DNA of 64,000 nt from Dreissena polymorpha (GCF_020536995.1 NC_068358.1:51095517-51159516); one strand, 5' to 3'; counted from the stretch's first letter, positions 35,956 to 49,259 are shown. Numbers and translations: made by a program. Notes: generated from the sequence alone by a model not told the origin.

Positions 35956-37132
35956 GTGAGTTGTAATGTGTTAAACAGTACACATATGGGTCAAAAACAA
36001 TGATTTGTACATATTGACTGTATTTTGTATTTGAGTAATCTATATATTTTTGTTTGTATCATACATAACATTGCAAACATGAAACTATTAAATGCATGCT
36101 ATTTTTTTTTCTTATTTCACATAACAAATTTTAGCATGGGTTTCTTAAATCTGTGGAAAAACACAATTTTATTAATGGTATGTTTTTTATGCATATGTAG
36201 TTATGTTTTTATGCATATTTAGGGTTGTTTTTTATGCATATTTAGGTATGTATTATATGCATATGTAGGTGTGTTTTCTATGCATATTTAGGTATTTTTT
36301 ATGCATATTTAGGAAGAGCAGGAGGAAGAAGATCCGTTTGAGAACTGGATTGATGGCCACGGCCAAAAGGAAATTTTTAACTTTTCCGGACGAAAAGGCT
36401 TGTTGGTGGACATGGACGTCGAATCAACGCCCATTAATTATTTTAAGTAAATATTTACCGAATTTAAAATGCATTGCGCTATATTTATATATTTAGTGTA
36501 TTTTTTTAGTTTCATCCAATTTATTGTCCCCTACCGGTGAAACCGGAGGGGACTTATGGGCTGCACTCTGTCTGTCTTCTGTGAGTCTGTCTGTCACACT
36601 TTTCTGGATCCTGTGATAGCTTAAACAGTTCTTCGTATTTTTTAATGAAACTTGAAATATGGATTGATGGCAATATGGAGATTATGCACGTCATTTCATT
36701 TTGTTCCTACGTCAACAATTCTGGTTGCTATGGCAGTAAATAGACTTGAAATATCGCTAAAAATGGTGGAGGGGACCATATTGCTTGACAGTAGTCTTGT
36801 TTAAGCTAGATTGCTGGACCTAGAACCAGTACTCGGTGTCTTTGATGGAGATCTAAAGAACGCTTCCTCAGTGGGGATCGAACCTCTCGGTCGCTTTTAA
36901 AGTATTTGGTTGGGTATGATTATTAGAATGTCAATATGTAACAAAACTGATAAAGTGCCGTAATTTACAAAAATGAATTCAAAGCAAACAATGTAAAAAA
37001 AAACTTAAGCATATTTTTGTACTTTTGCAGCAAGTTGATTGGTGATTTCAAATGCGAAGAGATTGCTGTTGAGACGAACCGCTACGCGGATCAGCTAATC
37101 GCAGCAAAACAGCCATTGCCACCTTATTCAAG
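35851..37132 (+). CDS. piggyBac transposase-derived gene, first three exons (partial)
   Basis: Exons 35851-35955, 36313-36446 and 37031-37132 join with GT-AG introns and matching phases (0, 2, 2). The protein starts MADYLDFFQKHFADEDSEFS and is very acidic (EWFEEEDIVER; EEQEEEDPFENWIDG), then reads STPINYFNKLIGDF and IAVETNRYADQLIAA. The TPxxYF..L and ETNRYA words are the start of the DDE_Tnp_1_7 domain of piggyBac and PGBD proteins. The catalytic aspartates lie in later exons not found here; a LINE begins within 1 kb downstream. Either the rest is far to the right or the gene is cut off. Introns argue for an old, host-type or domesticated copy. Confidence 0.72.
36150..36312 (+). repeat. ttatgcatatttagg short tandem repeat in intron 1
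   Basis: About six copies of a ~25-28 bp unit with tttttatgcatat(t/g)tagg end exactly at the exon 2 acceptor. The last unit supplies the AG. Confidence 0.7.
36313..36446 (+). CDS. piggyBac-derived exon 2
   Basis: 134 bp after acceptor ATATTTAG; continues EEQEEEDPFENW and ends VESTPINYF plus two bases, donor GTAAAT. The upstream intron carries repeated ttatgcatatttagg words, which create several possible acceptors. Confidence 0.65.
36523..36800 (+). mobile_element. Short element opening with a CCGGTGAAACCGG hairpin
   Basis: Starts GTCCCCTACCGGTGAAACCG, forming a GTCCCC/GGGGAC hairpin, then tctgtctgtc runs and tgatggcaatatggag, ending near gtggaggggaccatattgc. It lies in intron 2 of the piggyBac-derived gene. 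No coding capacity. Confidence 0.5.
37031..37132 (+). CDS. piggyBac-derived exon 3
   Basis: 102 bp after acceptor TTTTGCAG; reads NKLIGDFKCEEIAVETNRYA and ends LPPYS plus two bases, donor GTAAGC. This is the most family-specific segment. Confidence 0.7.
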
Positions 37133-37139
37133 GTAAGCT

Positions 37140-38086
37140 AACGAAATGCTGAAGTCTGATCCCATTATTAAGATTGTGGATTGAACATATGATTTTAATC
37201 AAAAGGGACTATTGAAATATTTGAATATCATCCCTTTTTCAAAGTTTATTTACCACACTATTTTTAAATCACATTTGTATCGAAGGCTAACCAATCTGAA
37301 CCAAAACACGATTTACGATTTAGCGTTATCCTTTATATTTGGAGTTTTATTCTTTTTTCGAACGCACTGATTGTCAAACAGCGGAATGGATTGATAGCCA
37401 AACAATTGTAATACCAAGTTTCATAGTCATATCCTATGCAGATGTTGAGTATTTATTATAATATGCTTTCTGCAAGTGAATGTAAAAGTTGCGTTGCCTT
37501 CGACCTCTGGTAAAACCCGAAAGGGGTTTCATTTCAAATTGTCATATATAGACCAATTAATTTGTATTGTTTACATTCTGGATTTTCTTCGCATGCGCAC
37601 TTACTGGTTGGCAAAAGCACTGGCTACAGTAACGTAAAACATATGGAATAAGGCATGTGTTGAGTCAAGAAATCGATTAGAAATTCGAAATAAACATTGC
37701 AATACCTAAATAATATTTCATATATATGTACCGTAGTCGGTAGAGGTGGACGCGTTTTTTCGAGCTCCACAATTATGTGTTTAACTTAAATATTGCGCGG
37801 ACAGAACATGTGGATATTATAAAAGAAAGAGGAACAATATGCAAAGTGTTGTGATAGTGCTAATTTTGTACGGATAAAATCAACATAAATAATAGAAAAA
37901 AGGTACTTTTCAAAGATTTTTGCTAAAAATCATAGAAAAGTTAGCTTGTTATCCACTGTACTTTGTCCAAAATCCACGTGCAAATAGTTCGTGAGATGTT
38001 GTTACCTACGACAGCTTAATCCGATAATTGGGCAATTATATAGACGACAGCGCACAGGCAATATTTTCATTTTCATTTGATCTAAT
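37140..38086. other. Spacer between the piggyBac exons and the LINE
   Basis: No exon-like segment continues the piggyBac domain here. The part next to 38087 is presumably the LINE 5' UTR; its left border could not be placed. Confidence 0.4.
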
Positions 38087-39530
38087 ATGGCGACCAGCAT
38101 GTATGAACTTGATGATATTCCCGACGAAGGTCGCTGGAAAATGGGAAAAAGGCGCAAGCGAAATACAGGCGAATATCCGACACTTGTTGTTGATGAGAAC
38201 TCTTTGAGTAAATCACTGTCATTAATATATGATGAACTGAAATCTATTAAAGCAGATACAAGTCATACTCAAAAACTACTTGCCTCACAAATTGAGAACA
38301 TCACACATATCAACAAGAAATTAAATGAGGTCACCACTGTTGTAAAATACACAAAGTGAACTTATGAAAACATTAGCGTATAGGTCGATAGATAGTGAGG
38401 CCAGAAACAAAAGAAACAATCTGTTAATTTTTGGTGTTGGTGAAACGAAAAATGAAAACTGCTTTAGCGTAGTCCGTACGATATTGAGTGAGTGTCTGAG
38501 TCTTGATAGTAACAATATGTACCTGGTTAGAGCGAATCGATGCGGAAAATTCAAACAAAATAATTCAAGGCCAATAATTGTCTGTTTTCGGGACTTTCCG
38601 GACGTTGAACTCGTAATGAGTAGTGTCTACAGATTGAAGGGTACAAGGTACTCTATTGATAGAGACTTCCCGCTAGAAATTCGTCTAGCACGAAAACGAC
38701 TATGGCATGATTTCCATGACCTCAAATCAAAAAATCCGAACTCTAAAGTACAAATAGTGTACCCTGCTAAGCTGGTACTTGACAAGCAGGTGATCCGAGA
38801 TGAATTTCCAGACTGAGTCTCTATTCTTGGCAAAAACAGATTAATCACTATGAGTAGTATTGACCCTCTTGTGAATGGAACTCAGCAACAATCGTCAGTC
38901 CATCGGCAAAATGATAAGAGCTCCATACCAATGTTCAATTTTTCAATGTCTGACTCACGACAAAGCACACTGGAGCCAAATACACGAATCTTTCAGTTTT
39001 CAGCAGCTCAAAGTCAGTCATCACTTTCGTCCACGGTTAATGAGCGTCCAAGTACTCAATCCCTGGCGATGACGTCTTCATCTAAAGCAGCGCCTAATAC
39101 CAATCAGTCAACGGGGTCACACAATATCAGTGAACACGCGCCTTCTACTGCGCGCAAACCAAGGTCGCTAACACGTAGCGATGGCGCCCGCCAGCGAGTT
39201 CATTCATCAGTCGTTACAAGCCGAGAGCGCATAGCATCAAACCGAATGGCTAGCAAAAATGCAAATCCGAGCACTACTGTAAACTTCTCGCAAAGCCAGG
39301 CTAATCGTTCGCAACGCACAAAAAGTACGAACAGCTCTCTAGCGGCGACAATTATTAATATTGCCAATGCTAGTTCAGTGAAGACGCAGTCGGCTTCAAA
39401 AACAAAGTCTGGTGACGTGCCACGTCCACAAATACCCGCTTCCTCCATGGACCCGGCGAGTGTCACTCCGACAGAGGTCAAAACACCAAATGTTAGCTTG
39501 CAGGCTGAGAGTTTAGACCCAGTTGTATAG
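38087..39530 (+). CDS. Plus-strand LINE ORF1 (RRM-type nucleic-acid-binding protein), damaged
   Basis: Starts ATGGCGACC at 38087 with MATSMYELDDIPDEGRWKMG and a helical region. One frame change near 38345 leads into ARNKRNNLLIFGVGE, YLVRANRCGKF, RPIIVCFRDF, YRLKGTRYSIDRDFPLEIR, an RRM-like module seen in ORF1 of Jockey, I and CR1 elements. One in-frame TGA (38814) follows, then a serine-, threonine- and glutamine-rich tail to TAG at 39528-39530. No CCHC knuckles were seen. Likely role: binds the element RNA. Confidence 0.75.
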
Positions 39531-42500
39531 GGAACGCAAGAGAAGGTCAAATTACGTTTTTCGCTCCTAAACGTTCAGGGTTTGATAACTAAGCGTTTAA
39601 ATAAACGAAAAAGTAGTGAATTACAAGCATTATTCAATAAAAGTGATATAGTTTTGCTGACAGAGACATGGTCTGAAGAATTCATTGATTACAAGGTTGA
39701 CGGTTTTGACTATTTCGCGCTTTATCGAGTAAAGAATACTAATAGCAAAAGGAGCTCAGGGGGATTATGATTTATAATAGAAATAATTTAGTAACTGATG
39801 GTATAATCTTTATGCAAGACTCAGATGATCTTTTGTGGATAGGGATTAACAAAAATCAATTAGGGATATCAGATGATTTGTTTATTGGTTTATGTTATAT
39901 TGTCCCAGAATCCAGTGCGAGATACAATCTATATGAAACAAACCCATTCGATAGAATACTGGATTCGATTGTGAAAATTAAAAGCGTCTCAAATAGTTCC
40001 CAATTAATCCTTTGTGGTGATTTTAATAGCCGTACATCTGATATACCAGATTTTGTCACTAACGATGTTGATTCAGATTATTTACCGTTACCCGATGATT
40101 ATGATATTGATGTATTTTTACCTAGATTTACACAAGATAAGTGTGTTAATAACAATGGAAATTTGCTTATTGATATGTGCATACAGTCGGGCTTACGAAT
40201 CTTAAATGGAAGGGTAGGAAACGATAATGGTATAGGAAATTGTACTTATATTGGAAGCAGAGGCTCTAGTCTTATCGATTATGTTTTAGTAATGCCGGAA
40301 TGTATGCATATGTTTAAAACTTTCAATGTAGAAGATCCAAATGTTCTATCGGATCACTGTGTTATACATTTTGAATATGAATGTATTTTGCATAACAATA
40401 GTATTCACAGCACAATACGCAATGAAGATTGTAACACGGTTCAATACAAGTTTGTTTGGAACAAAGACTATGAAAATGATTTTCTCGATGCAATTAGAAG
40501 TGAGGCCACACAAAACCAATTTTTAGCAATATTGAATGCACTTGATAATGTACATGAAGATAAAAATGCCTTAAACACATGCGTTAATGATTTTGTTGAT
40601 ATTGTTGAAGGAGTAGCAGTCCCGTATTTTAAAAAACAAACAAAGAATAATAATAACAATGATAACCATAGCAAAAACAACAACAATACATGGTACGATG
40701 ATAATTGTAGAAATAAAAAGCTGCATTTCAATTATACATTAAATAAATTTCGACAATGTAATTCCAATCAGAATAGAATTGAGTTAGTAAAGGCTAGAGG
40801 TGACTACAAGAAACCCTTACGTAAGTGTAGACTTGAATATGACAATAAACAATCAAAACTGCTAGATACTTAACGCGTAAAAAATGCGAAAGAATATTGG
40901 AAAATGCTTAAACAAAGTGCTGGCCTGCCGACACCAAACATACCTATATCTTGTTTTGAACAATATTTTGAAAGCATAAATAATCCAAATGATCACTTCT
41001 TTAATCCAAATGAAGACGTGTTATATTTTAATGAGAGGTTTGTAAAACAAGAATTTCAAGTAATGTTTGATGAGCTTGAATGCGAAATAAGTCAGGAGGA
41101 AATAAATAAAGCAATAAAACAATTAAAAGGAGGGCCTAGCCCCGGGCCTGATAAAATGATTAATGAATTTTTTATGTACGGACATACAGCGTTTTCGCAT
41201 TGCCTACTTTCTATATTTAATAAAGTATTATCATTAGGATTTTTCCCGGAAACATGGTCAGAGGGTTTTATAGTTCCGCTTCATAAAAAAGGGAGTATTA
41301 ATAATTGCAATAATTAACGCGGCATTACTTTATTAAGCTCAATGGGTAAACTGTTCACTAGACTTATTAGCAATCGAATAGATTCATGGGCCGAAAAGTA
41401 TTTTGTCTATGTTGAAGCGCAAGCAGGTTTTAGAAAGGGTATGAGTACCACAGATAATATTTTTGTTTTGCATGGCCTTATAACACATATGATTAATAAT
41501 AATAAACAATTATACTGTGGTTTTGTCGATTTTAGCAAAGCATTTGATTATGTGGTCAGACCAAACCTGTGGTGTAAGCTTATTCGTCTTGGTGTAAGAG
41601 GTAAAATGCTAAATGTTATACAAAGTATGTATCATTCAGTTAAATCCAAAATTAAAATTCATAACACAGTTGGAAAAGACTTTAACTGCCTTTTGGGTGT
41701 AAGACAAGGTGAGTGCCTATCTCCATTACTGTTTTCTCTATTTTTAAACGATTTAGAAGAAACATTCATCTTAAATGGGTACGAAGGGGTCGACCTTTTG
41801 ATGTTTCAAATATTTATTCTCTTATATGCTGATGACATTGTACTATTTGCGGTTACACCTCAAGCCTTACAATGTGGATTTGAAATTCTTAGCAGCTACT
41901 GTCAAAAATGGCAATTAAAAGTTAATGTTAACAAAACGAAGGTAATTGTGTTCCGAAAAGCGGGACCACTTGCAAGGAACATACAATTTACATATAATAA
42001 TGAAAATATTGAAATTGTTAGTAATATATCTTATCTTGGAGTCGTTTTCACGAGTGGTGGATCTTTTAACCAGACGCAAATAACCTTAGCAGGGCAAGCA
42101 AGAAAGGCCATTTTTAAAATGAAAAAATACTTATATACCATTACAAATATAACAGTAAGCCATCAATTAGAATTGTTTGATAAACTCGTTAAACCAATTT
42201 TGAACTACGGTTGCGAAGTATGGGGCTTTCATAAAGCACAAAATATTGAACGTCTTCATACTCAATTTTGTAAAAATATCTTAGGTGTTAAAAGGGCAAC
42301 TCAAAATGATTTCGTTTACTGTGAGTTAGGGCAACATTCGCTTATTGTAAGTAAATTTTTTAAAATAGTTAAATACTGGTTAAAAATAATAGAAAGCAAA
42401 GAAAATAAGTATATTAAACTTATATATAACATAATGAAACATGACTTTGAATTAACACCGTCTAAAAAAAATTGGGTTAGTTCGTTGCATCAACTGTTGT

Positions 42501-43015
42501 CAAGTTTAGGGTTTTTAGAAGTATGGATACACCAAGGGGTAGGACAAAAAGAAGTTTTCTTGTCATTATTCAAACAAAGAATTAAGGATTGTTTTTATCA
42601 AGATATGAATTCACGATTAACGGAATCTAGTCGAGCCTTGTTCTACAGGCATCTTTACATAAACAATGATTTAAAAATGTACCTTACAAGCATCTCAAAT
42701 GAAAACCATCGCATTGCTCTTTCTAAACTCAGAGTATCATCTCATCGTTTAATAATTGAATCTGGCCGCTGGCATAAACCCATTGCTACTCCTTATAATG
42801 AAAGAAAATGTACACATTGTCAAAAAATTGATGACGAATATCATTTTATTTTAGAATGTTCTTTATTAAATGACTTAAGAAAGAAATATATCGATAAAAA
42901 GTATTGGTTACGACCTAACATGCAAAAATGTATTGCACTTATAAATTCACAAAATGCACTAACATTAAGAAAACTAGCTTCTTTTACATTTCTTGGTTTT
43001 AAAGTTAAGAATTAA
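39531..43015 (+). CDS. Plus-strand LINE ORF2 (endonuclease and reverse transcriptase), damaged
   Basis: About 1,160 codons. APE endonuclease: LRFSLLNVQGL, LLTETWSEEF, LILCGDFNSR, SLIDYVLVMP, LSDHCVIHF. Reverse transcriptase: GGPSPGPDKMINEFF, RGITLLSSMGKLFTRLISNR, EAQAGFRKGMSTTDN, GFVDFSKAFDYV, LGVRQGECLSPLLFSLF and catalytic LLYADDIVLF. The C-terminus has CTHCQKIDDEYHFILEC. Wording points to the Jockey/I/CR1 side, not L1; the clade is unsettled. Damage is light: a frame change in a G run near 39760 and in-frame stops at 40871 and 41315. There is no ATG between the ORF1 stop and the first endonuclease motif, and ORF1 and ORF2 share a frame across a TAG. Confidence 0.88.
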
Positions 43016-43019
43016 CACC

Positions 43020-43245
43020 ATAATCCTTTATATAAGTAATGTCATTCATTAAATTAAATCTCCTATACATGTATAGCCTGACATATTTCATTACGAATTG
43101 TTTAACTTAACATTAAACTAAAGCTCCTATACATGTATAGCTTGACATATTTCATTACGAATTGTATAACTTAACATTAAATTAAAGCTTCCATGCATTT
43201 ATAGCTTGACATATTTCATTACGAATTGTTTAAGTTGCTTATCCT
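43020..43245 (+). repeat. Three ~60 bp tandem units in the LINE 3' UTR
   Basis: Units carry (c/a)tcctatacatgtatagc, ttgacatatttcattacg and aattgtttaacttaacatt. They follow the ORF2 stop directly. The LINE may extend to about 43850, where aataaacacc gives a poly(A)-signal-like end. Confidence 0.65.
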
Positions 43246-43639
43246 GTTTACCGGTAATTAAAATATTCATATGAAAAGTAACTTATCTATGTTTTGCTGG
43301 TGTTCATAATACTGTTCTTTCTTACGTTTTCATGTATCCAATGTACACAGAAAATTATGATGCGTTAATATACTCATTCTGAGTGATCGGCAATTATATC
43401 TTGATCGCCTCTATTAAAGGCTCATCCGTTTATGTACTAATTATGTATGTTTTGTTTACTTGTGATCGGCAATTATTTCTTGATCGCCTCTTTTAAGCTC
43501 ATTTTAGAAATTATGGGAATAATATTATTTTGTAATATATTTTTTTATTATAATTATTTATCACTCATAATGGGCTTCTCCGCTTGTTTTCATGATTATT
43601 GTGTTGTCCATGCACGTTTTATGTATGTTTAGTTCACTT

Positions 43640-43730
43640 GTGAGTGTGGGCATGTGTGTATGGGAGTGGGTGTATTCGTGTGCGCGTGTGTGAGTGTGGG
43701 TGTATGCGTATGGGCGTGCGTGTGTATTAT
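43640..43730. repeat. GT-rich low-complexity tract
   Basis: Irregular gtgtgg, gtgtat and gcgtgtg words; a degraded GT microsatellite. The frame through it (43644-43949) is an artefact. Confidence 0.6.
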
Positions 43731-43859
43731 TATCTTTATTATTTATTTATTTTTGCATTTTGCTTTGCCTACGTTGTTGTTAATTTTATTGTGAATTTAT
43801 GTTGTCCTCATGTGCCTACTATGGCGTATTGGATAGAAATAAACACCTATACATATATC

Positions 43860-46800
43860 ATATTTATGACAATTGTTTTTATTCATATAGTTAATTGCAT
43901 CTGTATAAACAGCGATAACGTAATTCGCATCAGAATAAAGGTGGTCTGAAGAATAAACACCGACAATTTTATAAAACAAAGCAATACATAAGCCCTATTG
44001 TTATAAAGGAGAACTTAACTAAATGAAATTACACAAATAATAAAAAAATATACAATTATATTTATCAATTTTATTGGCGCGCCGGGTGAGCGATCGAAAA
44101 TGTACGAGGTAACCATTTGATTAACCATAAAACAAAGCCCTATGCAAAGCGAGAATGATACAAAGAGCGAATTACATGACAGTATTTAAATGTAATGCTC
44201 ATTGTCTTTTACACTGAATTATTGTTTGTTACATTAAATGACCACATTGATGAACATTAACATACAACCTTAAAAACAAAACTGCGCATGATGCGAATTA
44301 AAACGTGTACACCTGTATATTGTAATCTCTTTACTAGTTAACGAGTGATACATAAATAGCATTACATATCAGAAATCTATATTATTTTTATTTTCGTAAA
44401 AATGTAGGTCAAACGTAAGTGCCTGTTGTTATGATGTCGTTTGTACATGGCCGTAACAAAGACTCTTTACACGTAATGACGGCGTTTTAATTAACTGGTA
44501 CCCACTAAGTACGTACAATGTTTTGAAATTAATGTCATAATTATTAAGTACTCAATTTTTATAAATTAAACAGGATAGTATCTTTTCAGTGTTTAGTTTC
44601 TTTTTAATCTCTGCTTTGGACAAATTACATTTTTAAAATATGTTACCTATCTTATTGGCGCATCAGTTAAGTACTTTGTCTTTGAATTACTCAACCAAAC
44701 TACTGCTTTATACTACTACTAAGAAAAAAACATGTTGGTAGCATAATTGTGTTTAATGACCAGGCTTTACTTAACACCACGTTGTTAGTAAGTCTGGACA
44801 ATGTAAGATAAAAACAAAAATGTATACTCTTTGTATAGATCCCTTATTAGAACGAGATAATTGCTTTGTAATTAACAAAGGGACAAGTTAACACCTGAAT
44901 ACAAATGCTAAAAAAAGTTTAAGATTTATGCAAACTATCAAAACAATATAATAACTCACATTTTTGTATGTGTTACATTGTTAGTTTTAGCAGACAAATA
45001 CTATAACATTCAATCATTATAATTATGCTGTGCGCATGGAATTTATTATTTTATATTCTTATTTGTTTCAGAACATTAACTTAAATTTATTCTGAAAGTT
45101 GTTCGATTTCGGATGATTTTCCTTCACGAAAAAAACGATCGCTTATATGTGACGTCGCAAAAAAGTGTGGATTGTTTAGTAACAACATAATACCGAGAAC
45201 GAACAGCGTGTTGAGTACAGATTTCATTCTAAGGAAAACAATTAATAATAACAGTTTAATCGTTTACAAATGCATTTTTTAAAAGTAATGTTTTATGCAG
45301 ACATCAAATTGTACAATAAGGTAAATGTATTGAATTATTATAAATATGAACTTTAATAATAACACTTTTTTGTATACGCGATTATATAAAAACAACGCTC
45401 TTTGCCAACCAGTAAGCGGAGTATAAACTTTGCAAGTGCGCGTGACGTCACTCGTCATCTGGTCTATCCGTATATCAGTTTACTTTAAGAATCATCGGAA
45501 CAATCTTAAAATTTGCTTTAACCAGTTAAAAGATAGTTACGTGTGTAGTTTCTTTTGGACGGATTAATGAATTTTTTTACAAAGGATTAATAGAGAAACA
45601 TACAAAAAGAACTATGGTTAAATGTTTATACCAATACTAATTACACTTATTTATGAATTTGTTGAGTTCTTATGATTTTGTCAATTTTTTTTTCGGACAA
45701 ACATACAGACGGAAGGATGAAGACAGAAAGGCATTGCCAGACAGACAAACAGAACACATATGGCTGAATGTGTTTCCCAACTTTACTGGTATTATCTTAC
45801 GTAGCTGTTTCAATATTAGACGTATTAGACACATTTATTGTACCTTTTACCTCTTGTGAAAAAGGAGGCGTGCATAGTCCTTACATCGGCCTTTATAAGA
45901 ATAATACGTTTCATCTTAGCATCTTTATTTATTCAAAAATAATTCGCAGGACAGGATCCATTTAAGCTGTCGGAAAGACACTGTCGAATAGACAAACCAT
46001 AAAGGAAGACCGGGATATAAACATATATGTCTTAGTGACCGGTATTCGGCGATAAAGGAATGTTACCTTTTATTCCGCATATACAAACATACATCCGAAG
46101 GCTCGATCACATGTACAAATGCATTTATCCTTGGAAAGTATACAAACTACACCGTCGTCACAAATATCCAATAAACGAAACACGTTTCATATCCGAATGG
46201 GATGCATCTATACGTAAATATCAAAAGGAACGTTGAAAGTCTGTACAATACAAAATATGTATAATTGTTATCGGTTGAACGCCCATGCGCAGTTAAAAGT
46301 TATGCATTAAGTAAGAAGTTTAAATGTTTCTCAAAACATAAGATTTAGCCACATCTTATCAGACACATGTTAAAAATGGGTGCTATCTAACGCAAGAGAT
46401 AACTGTTAAACAAATATACAAGTATCCGTAATCCGTATGACATAATAGGCGTTTAAAATTTTTAATGGTGCAACTACTGGTTCATCAAGTTAATCTGCAT
46501 TTTTTATGAAATGAGGTTTTCATGTTTCTGAACAATTATACAAGCTTTATATTCTAGAAGAAGACCTACAATATGGTGAAAAGAAATACAAATGCTGCAT
46601 AAAATGTCACATATTATCATCTTACGCTCATAATGAAGCAATGACAGTGATCTGTTGCGATTATAACTAGTGGCTTTTATTGCCGCGAATGTGATCAGTA
46701 ATATGACTTATGGTTCCCTGTAAGTGAAACGGTGGGCAAATTATTGCAATTCCCTTTGTAAACTTAGTATCGAATTGACAGCGGGAAAACAAAACGCTAA

Positions 46801-48235
46801 AAAATGCATTTTAAAGCATGATCTACAGCATGTTGATTTCGTTAAAAGTGGAGTGTGTGAGTTTTTTTAGCAACATAAAGTTTTTCATGCCTGGCTTAGT
46901 TACGGATATAACTGTAGTAACTAATAGAAATATAAGTTATGTCAACAAAATACAACACGAACCTTATGATATGAAAGTCTTATTTCATAGTATGTTCATA
47001 TATCTGAGATCTAGATTAAAGATTGAGTCAGGTTTACTTGATATTTTAGTTTCATAGACATTTCATTTTTTATTTAAAAAGTGGAAGTAACTATAAATAT
47101 ACGCAAATCAGTGCTAAACGATTACTGATTTAACAGCTTTTATAAACAAGCTGCGCAAATATATATTACGGGGAACAATTATGCTTCCTATTGAATTGCA
47201 AATAAAACAGGACACAAGTAAAAAAAAAATGGCAACATTTCGGGCTATAAGGAAAGACGTATTAATGTTTCGAAAATTTTGAAAAATATATACTCCTTAT
47301 AAAATATATTGTTGAAATTAGCGAAATCCACAATTATTCCTAATTACTTAAATAATGATAACACACCTATTTTTCAATAACTGTGTAAAATGCTTTACGA
47401 CAAAACTACTTTAATCCAGTTTAAAACGATGTCAAGCTTCAACCAGAACAACTTTAAAAAATAATAATGTGTTTCCTCAATGAATATGGATATGTCAGTG
47501 GTACTCAATGCAACAAACGTATTTACTATAATTGTATACAAGTACGAAATACAAATGAATACCTTTTGTGTTGATTTATTTATAAATAATACTGTTGCAC
47601 TACTTGACTTGAAATTTGCGTATTATTATTATTAGGACCAGGGTAGTCGCCATGATTGAATTTATGGAACAACCAGTATACTAAGTGACTTGTTGAAATT
47701 ATTTAATAAGATATTCACACCATAAACAATTTTAATACGAACGTTCGAGATGCATATATATTACTTAATAACTGATGGCCCATATCATTTTTTAAGATCG
47801 CAATTATTGTTTTGTGTTAAATATATATTTTGATACGGATTGTACATGTGCTTTAGTTTTAGTTGTCGCATATGTATACATGAAAATTATGTGCATAACT
47901 TAAATGAGTTAAAATATAAGCGTTTTTCATTCTTGGAATAAATATTAATCAGAATTCATGTATATGTTACGCGCATGTTGCCTCCGTGTTCAAATACTAG
48001 ACAGAATCATGCAACCAGCCGTACGGTAACAACATAGTTTGCATTTCACGGTGGATTTGTACAACGAGCATTTTTAAGATTGTCGACGTAAGCTACGGTT
48101 GGCGTTGAGTTGTCGAAAGATCAAGATTTTTGTGTTCGCGTACTTCTGTAACCATACCAAACACGAATATCAGTGAAACTGATGGATGCTCCCCGATGAT
48201 GCGCTTTGTCAATCTATGTGTAAATAACCACCTAA
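43860..48235. other. 4.4 kb AT-rich region, no gene recognised
   Basis: I looked for continuing piggyBac exons and for other family-like frames on both strands and found none. Frames at 45653-45859 and 46818-47057 are unmatched. Confidence 0.45.
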
Positions 48236-49257
48236 AAGTATATTATTAGCCTCGGTGACCTTTACCCCAGTGACCTCAAACCTCATCAAAAGGTAGAGGT
48301 CTATGCAAGGTACCTACATGCCAAATATGAAATAGATCTGTAAAGAATTGAATGTGCTATGAGAAACTGTAACAAAAGTGTGACGGAAAAATCTATTATT
48401 AGCCTCGGTGACTTTGATCTTGACCCCAGTGACCTCAAACCTCATCAAAAGGTAGAGGTCCATGCCAGGTATCGACATGGCAAATATGAAAGAGATCGGT
48501 AAAGAATTGAAGGTGCTATGAGAAACTGTAACAAAAGTGTGACGGAAAAATCTATTATTAGCCCCGGTGACCTTGACCCCAATGACCTCAAACCTCATCA
48601 AAAGGTAGAGGTCCATGCAAGGTACCTACATGCCAAATATGAAAGAGATCGGTAAAGAATTGAAGGTGCTATGAGAAACTGTAACAAAAGTGTGACAGAA
48701 AATTCTATTATTAGCCTTGGTTACCTTGACCTTGACCCCAGTGACCTCAAACCTCATTAAAATGTAGAGGTCCATGCAAGGTACCAACCTGTTAAATATG
48801 AAAGAGATCGGTAAAGAATTGAAGGTGCTATGAGAAACTGTAACAAAAGTGTGACGGAAAAAATCTTTTATTAGCCTCGGTGACCTTGACCTTGACCTCA
48901 GTGACCTCAAACCTCATCATAATGTAGAGGTCAATGCAAGGTACCTACATGCCAAATATGAAAGAGATCGGTAATGAATTGAAGGTGCTATGACAAACTG
49001 TAACACAAGTGTGACGGAAAAATCTATTATAAGCCTCGGTGAATTTGACCTTGATCCCAGTGACCTCAAACCTCATCAATAGGTAGAGGTCCATGCAAGG
49101 TACCTACATACGAAATATAAAAGAGATCGGTAAAGAATTGAAGGTGCTCTGAGAAACTGTAACAAAAGTGTGAAGGATGGAAGAAAGGAAGTAAGCAAGT
49201 TAGGAACTACAAACTGGCAACTATATGCTCAACCGAAAATATTTCGGGGAGCATAAA
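48236..49257 (+). mobile_element. Satellite-bearing element with six ~155 bp units
   Basis: Six tandem units each read ttattagcctcggtgacc, gacctcaaacctcatc, gtagaggtccatgcaagg, gccaaatatgaaagagatcg and gaaactgtaacaaaagtgtg, with period about 153-160. It closes with gaaggatggaagaaaggaag, then TATATGCTC and CGGGGAGCATAAAA, the same type of ending as the 9896-10771 element. Open frames on the minus strand are repeat shadows. Confidence 0.78.
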
Positions 49258-49259
49258 AC

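Noticed and set aside
37600-45430. Inverted similarity of ttactggttggcaaa (near 37602) and tttgccaaccagtaa (near 45403) as possible ends of one large element
   Set aside because: The match is about 15 bp with poor flanking agreement, and the enclosed LINE has its own recognisable ends; likely chance or a tiny shared repeat.
48314-48910. Two minus-strand frames of 94-100 codons with repeated peptide words
   Set aside because: They are translations of the ~155 bp tandem units at 48236-49257; the peptide repeats follow the DNA period and no host-like domain is present.
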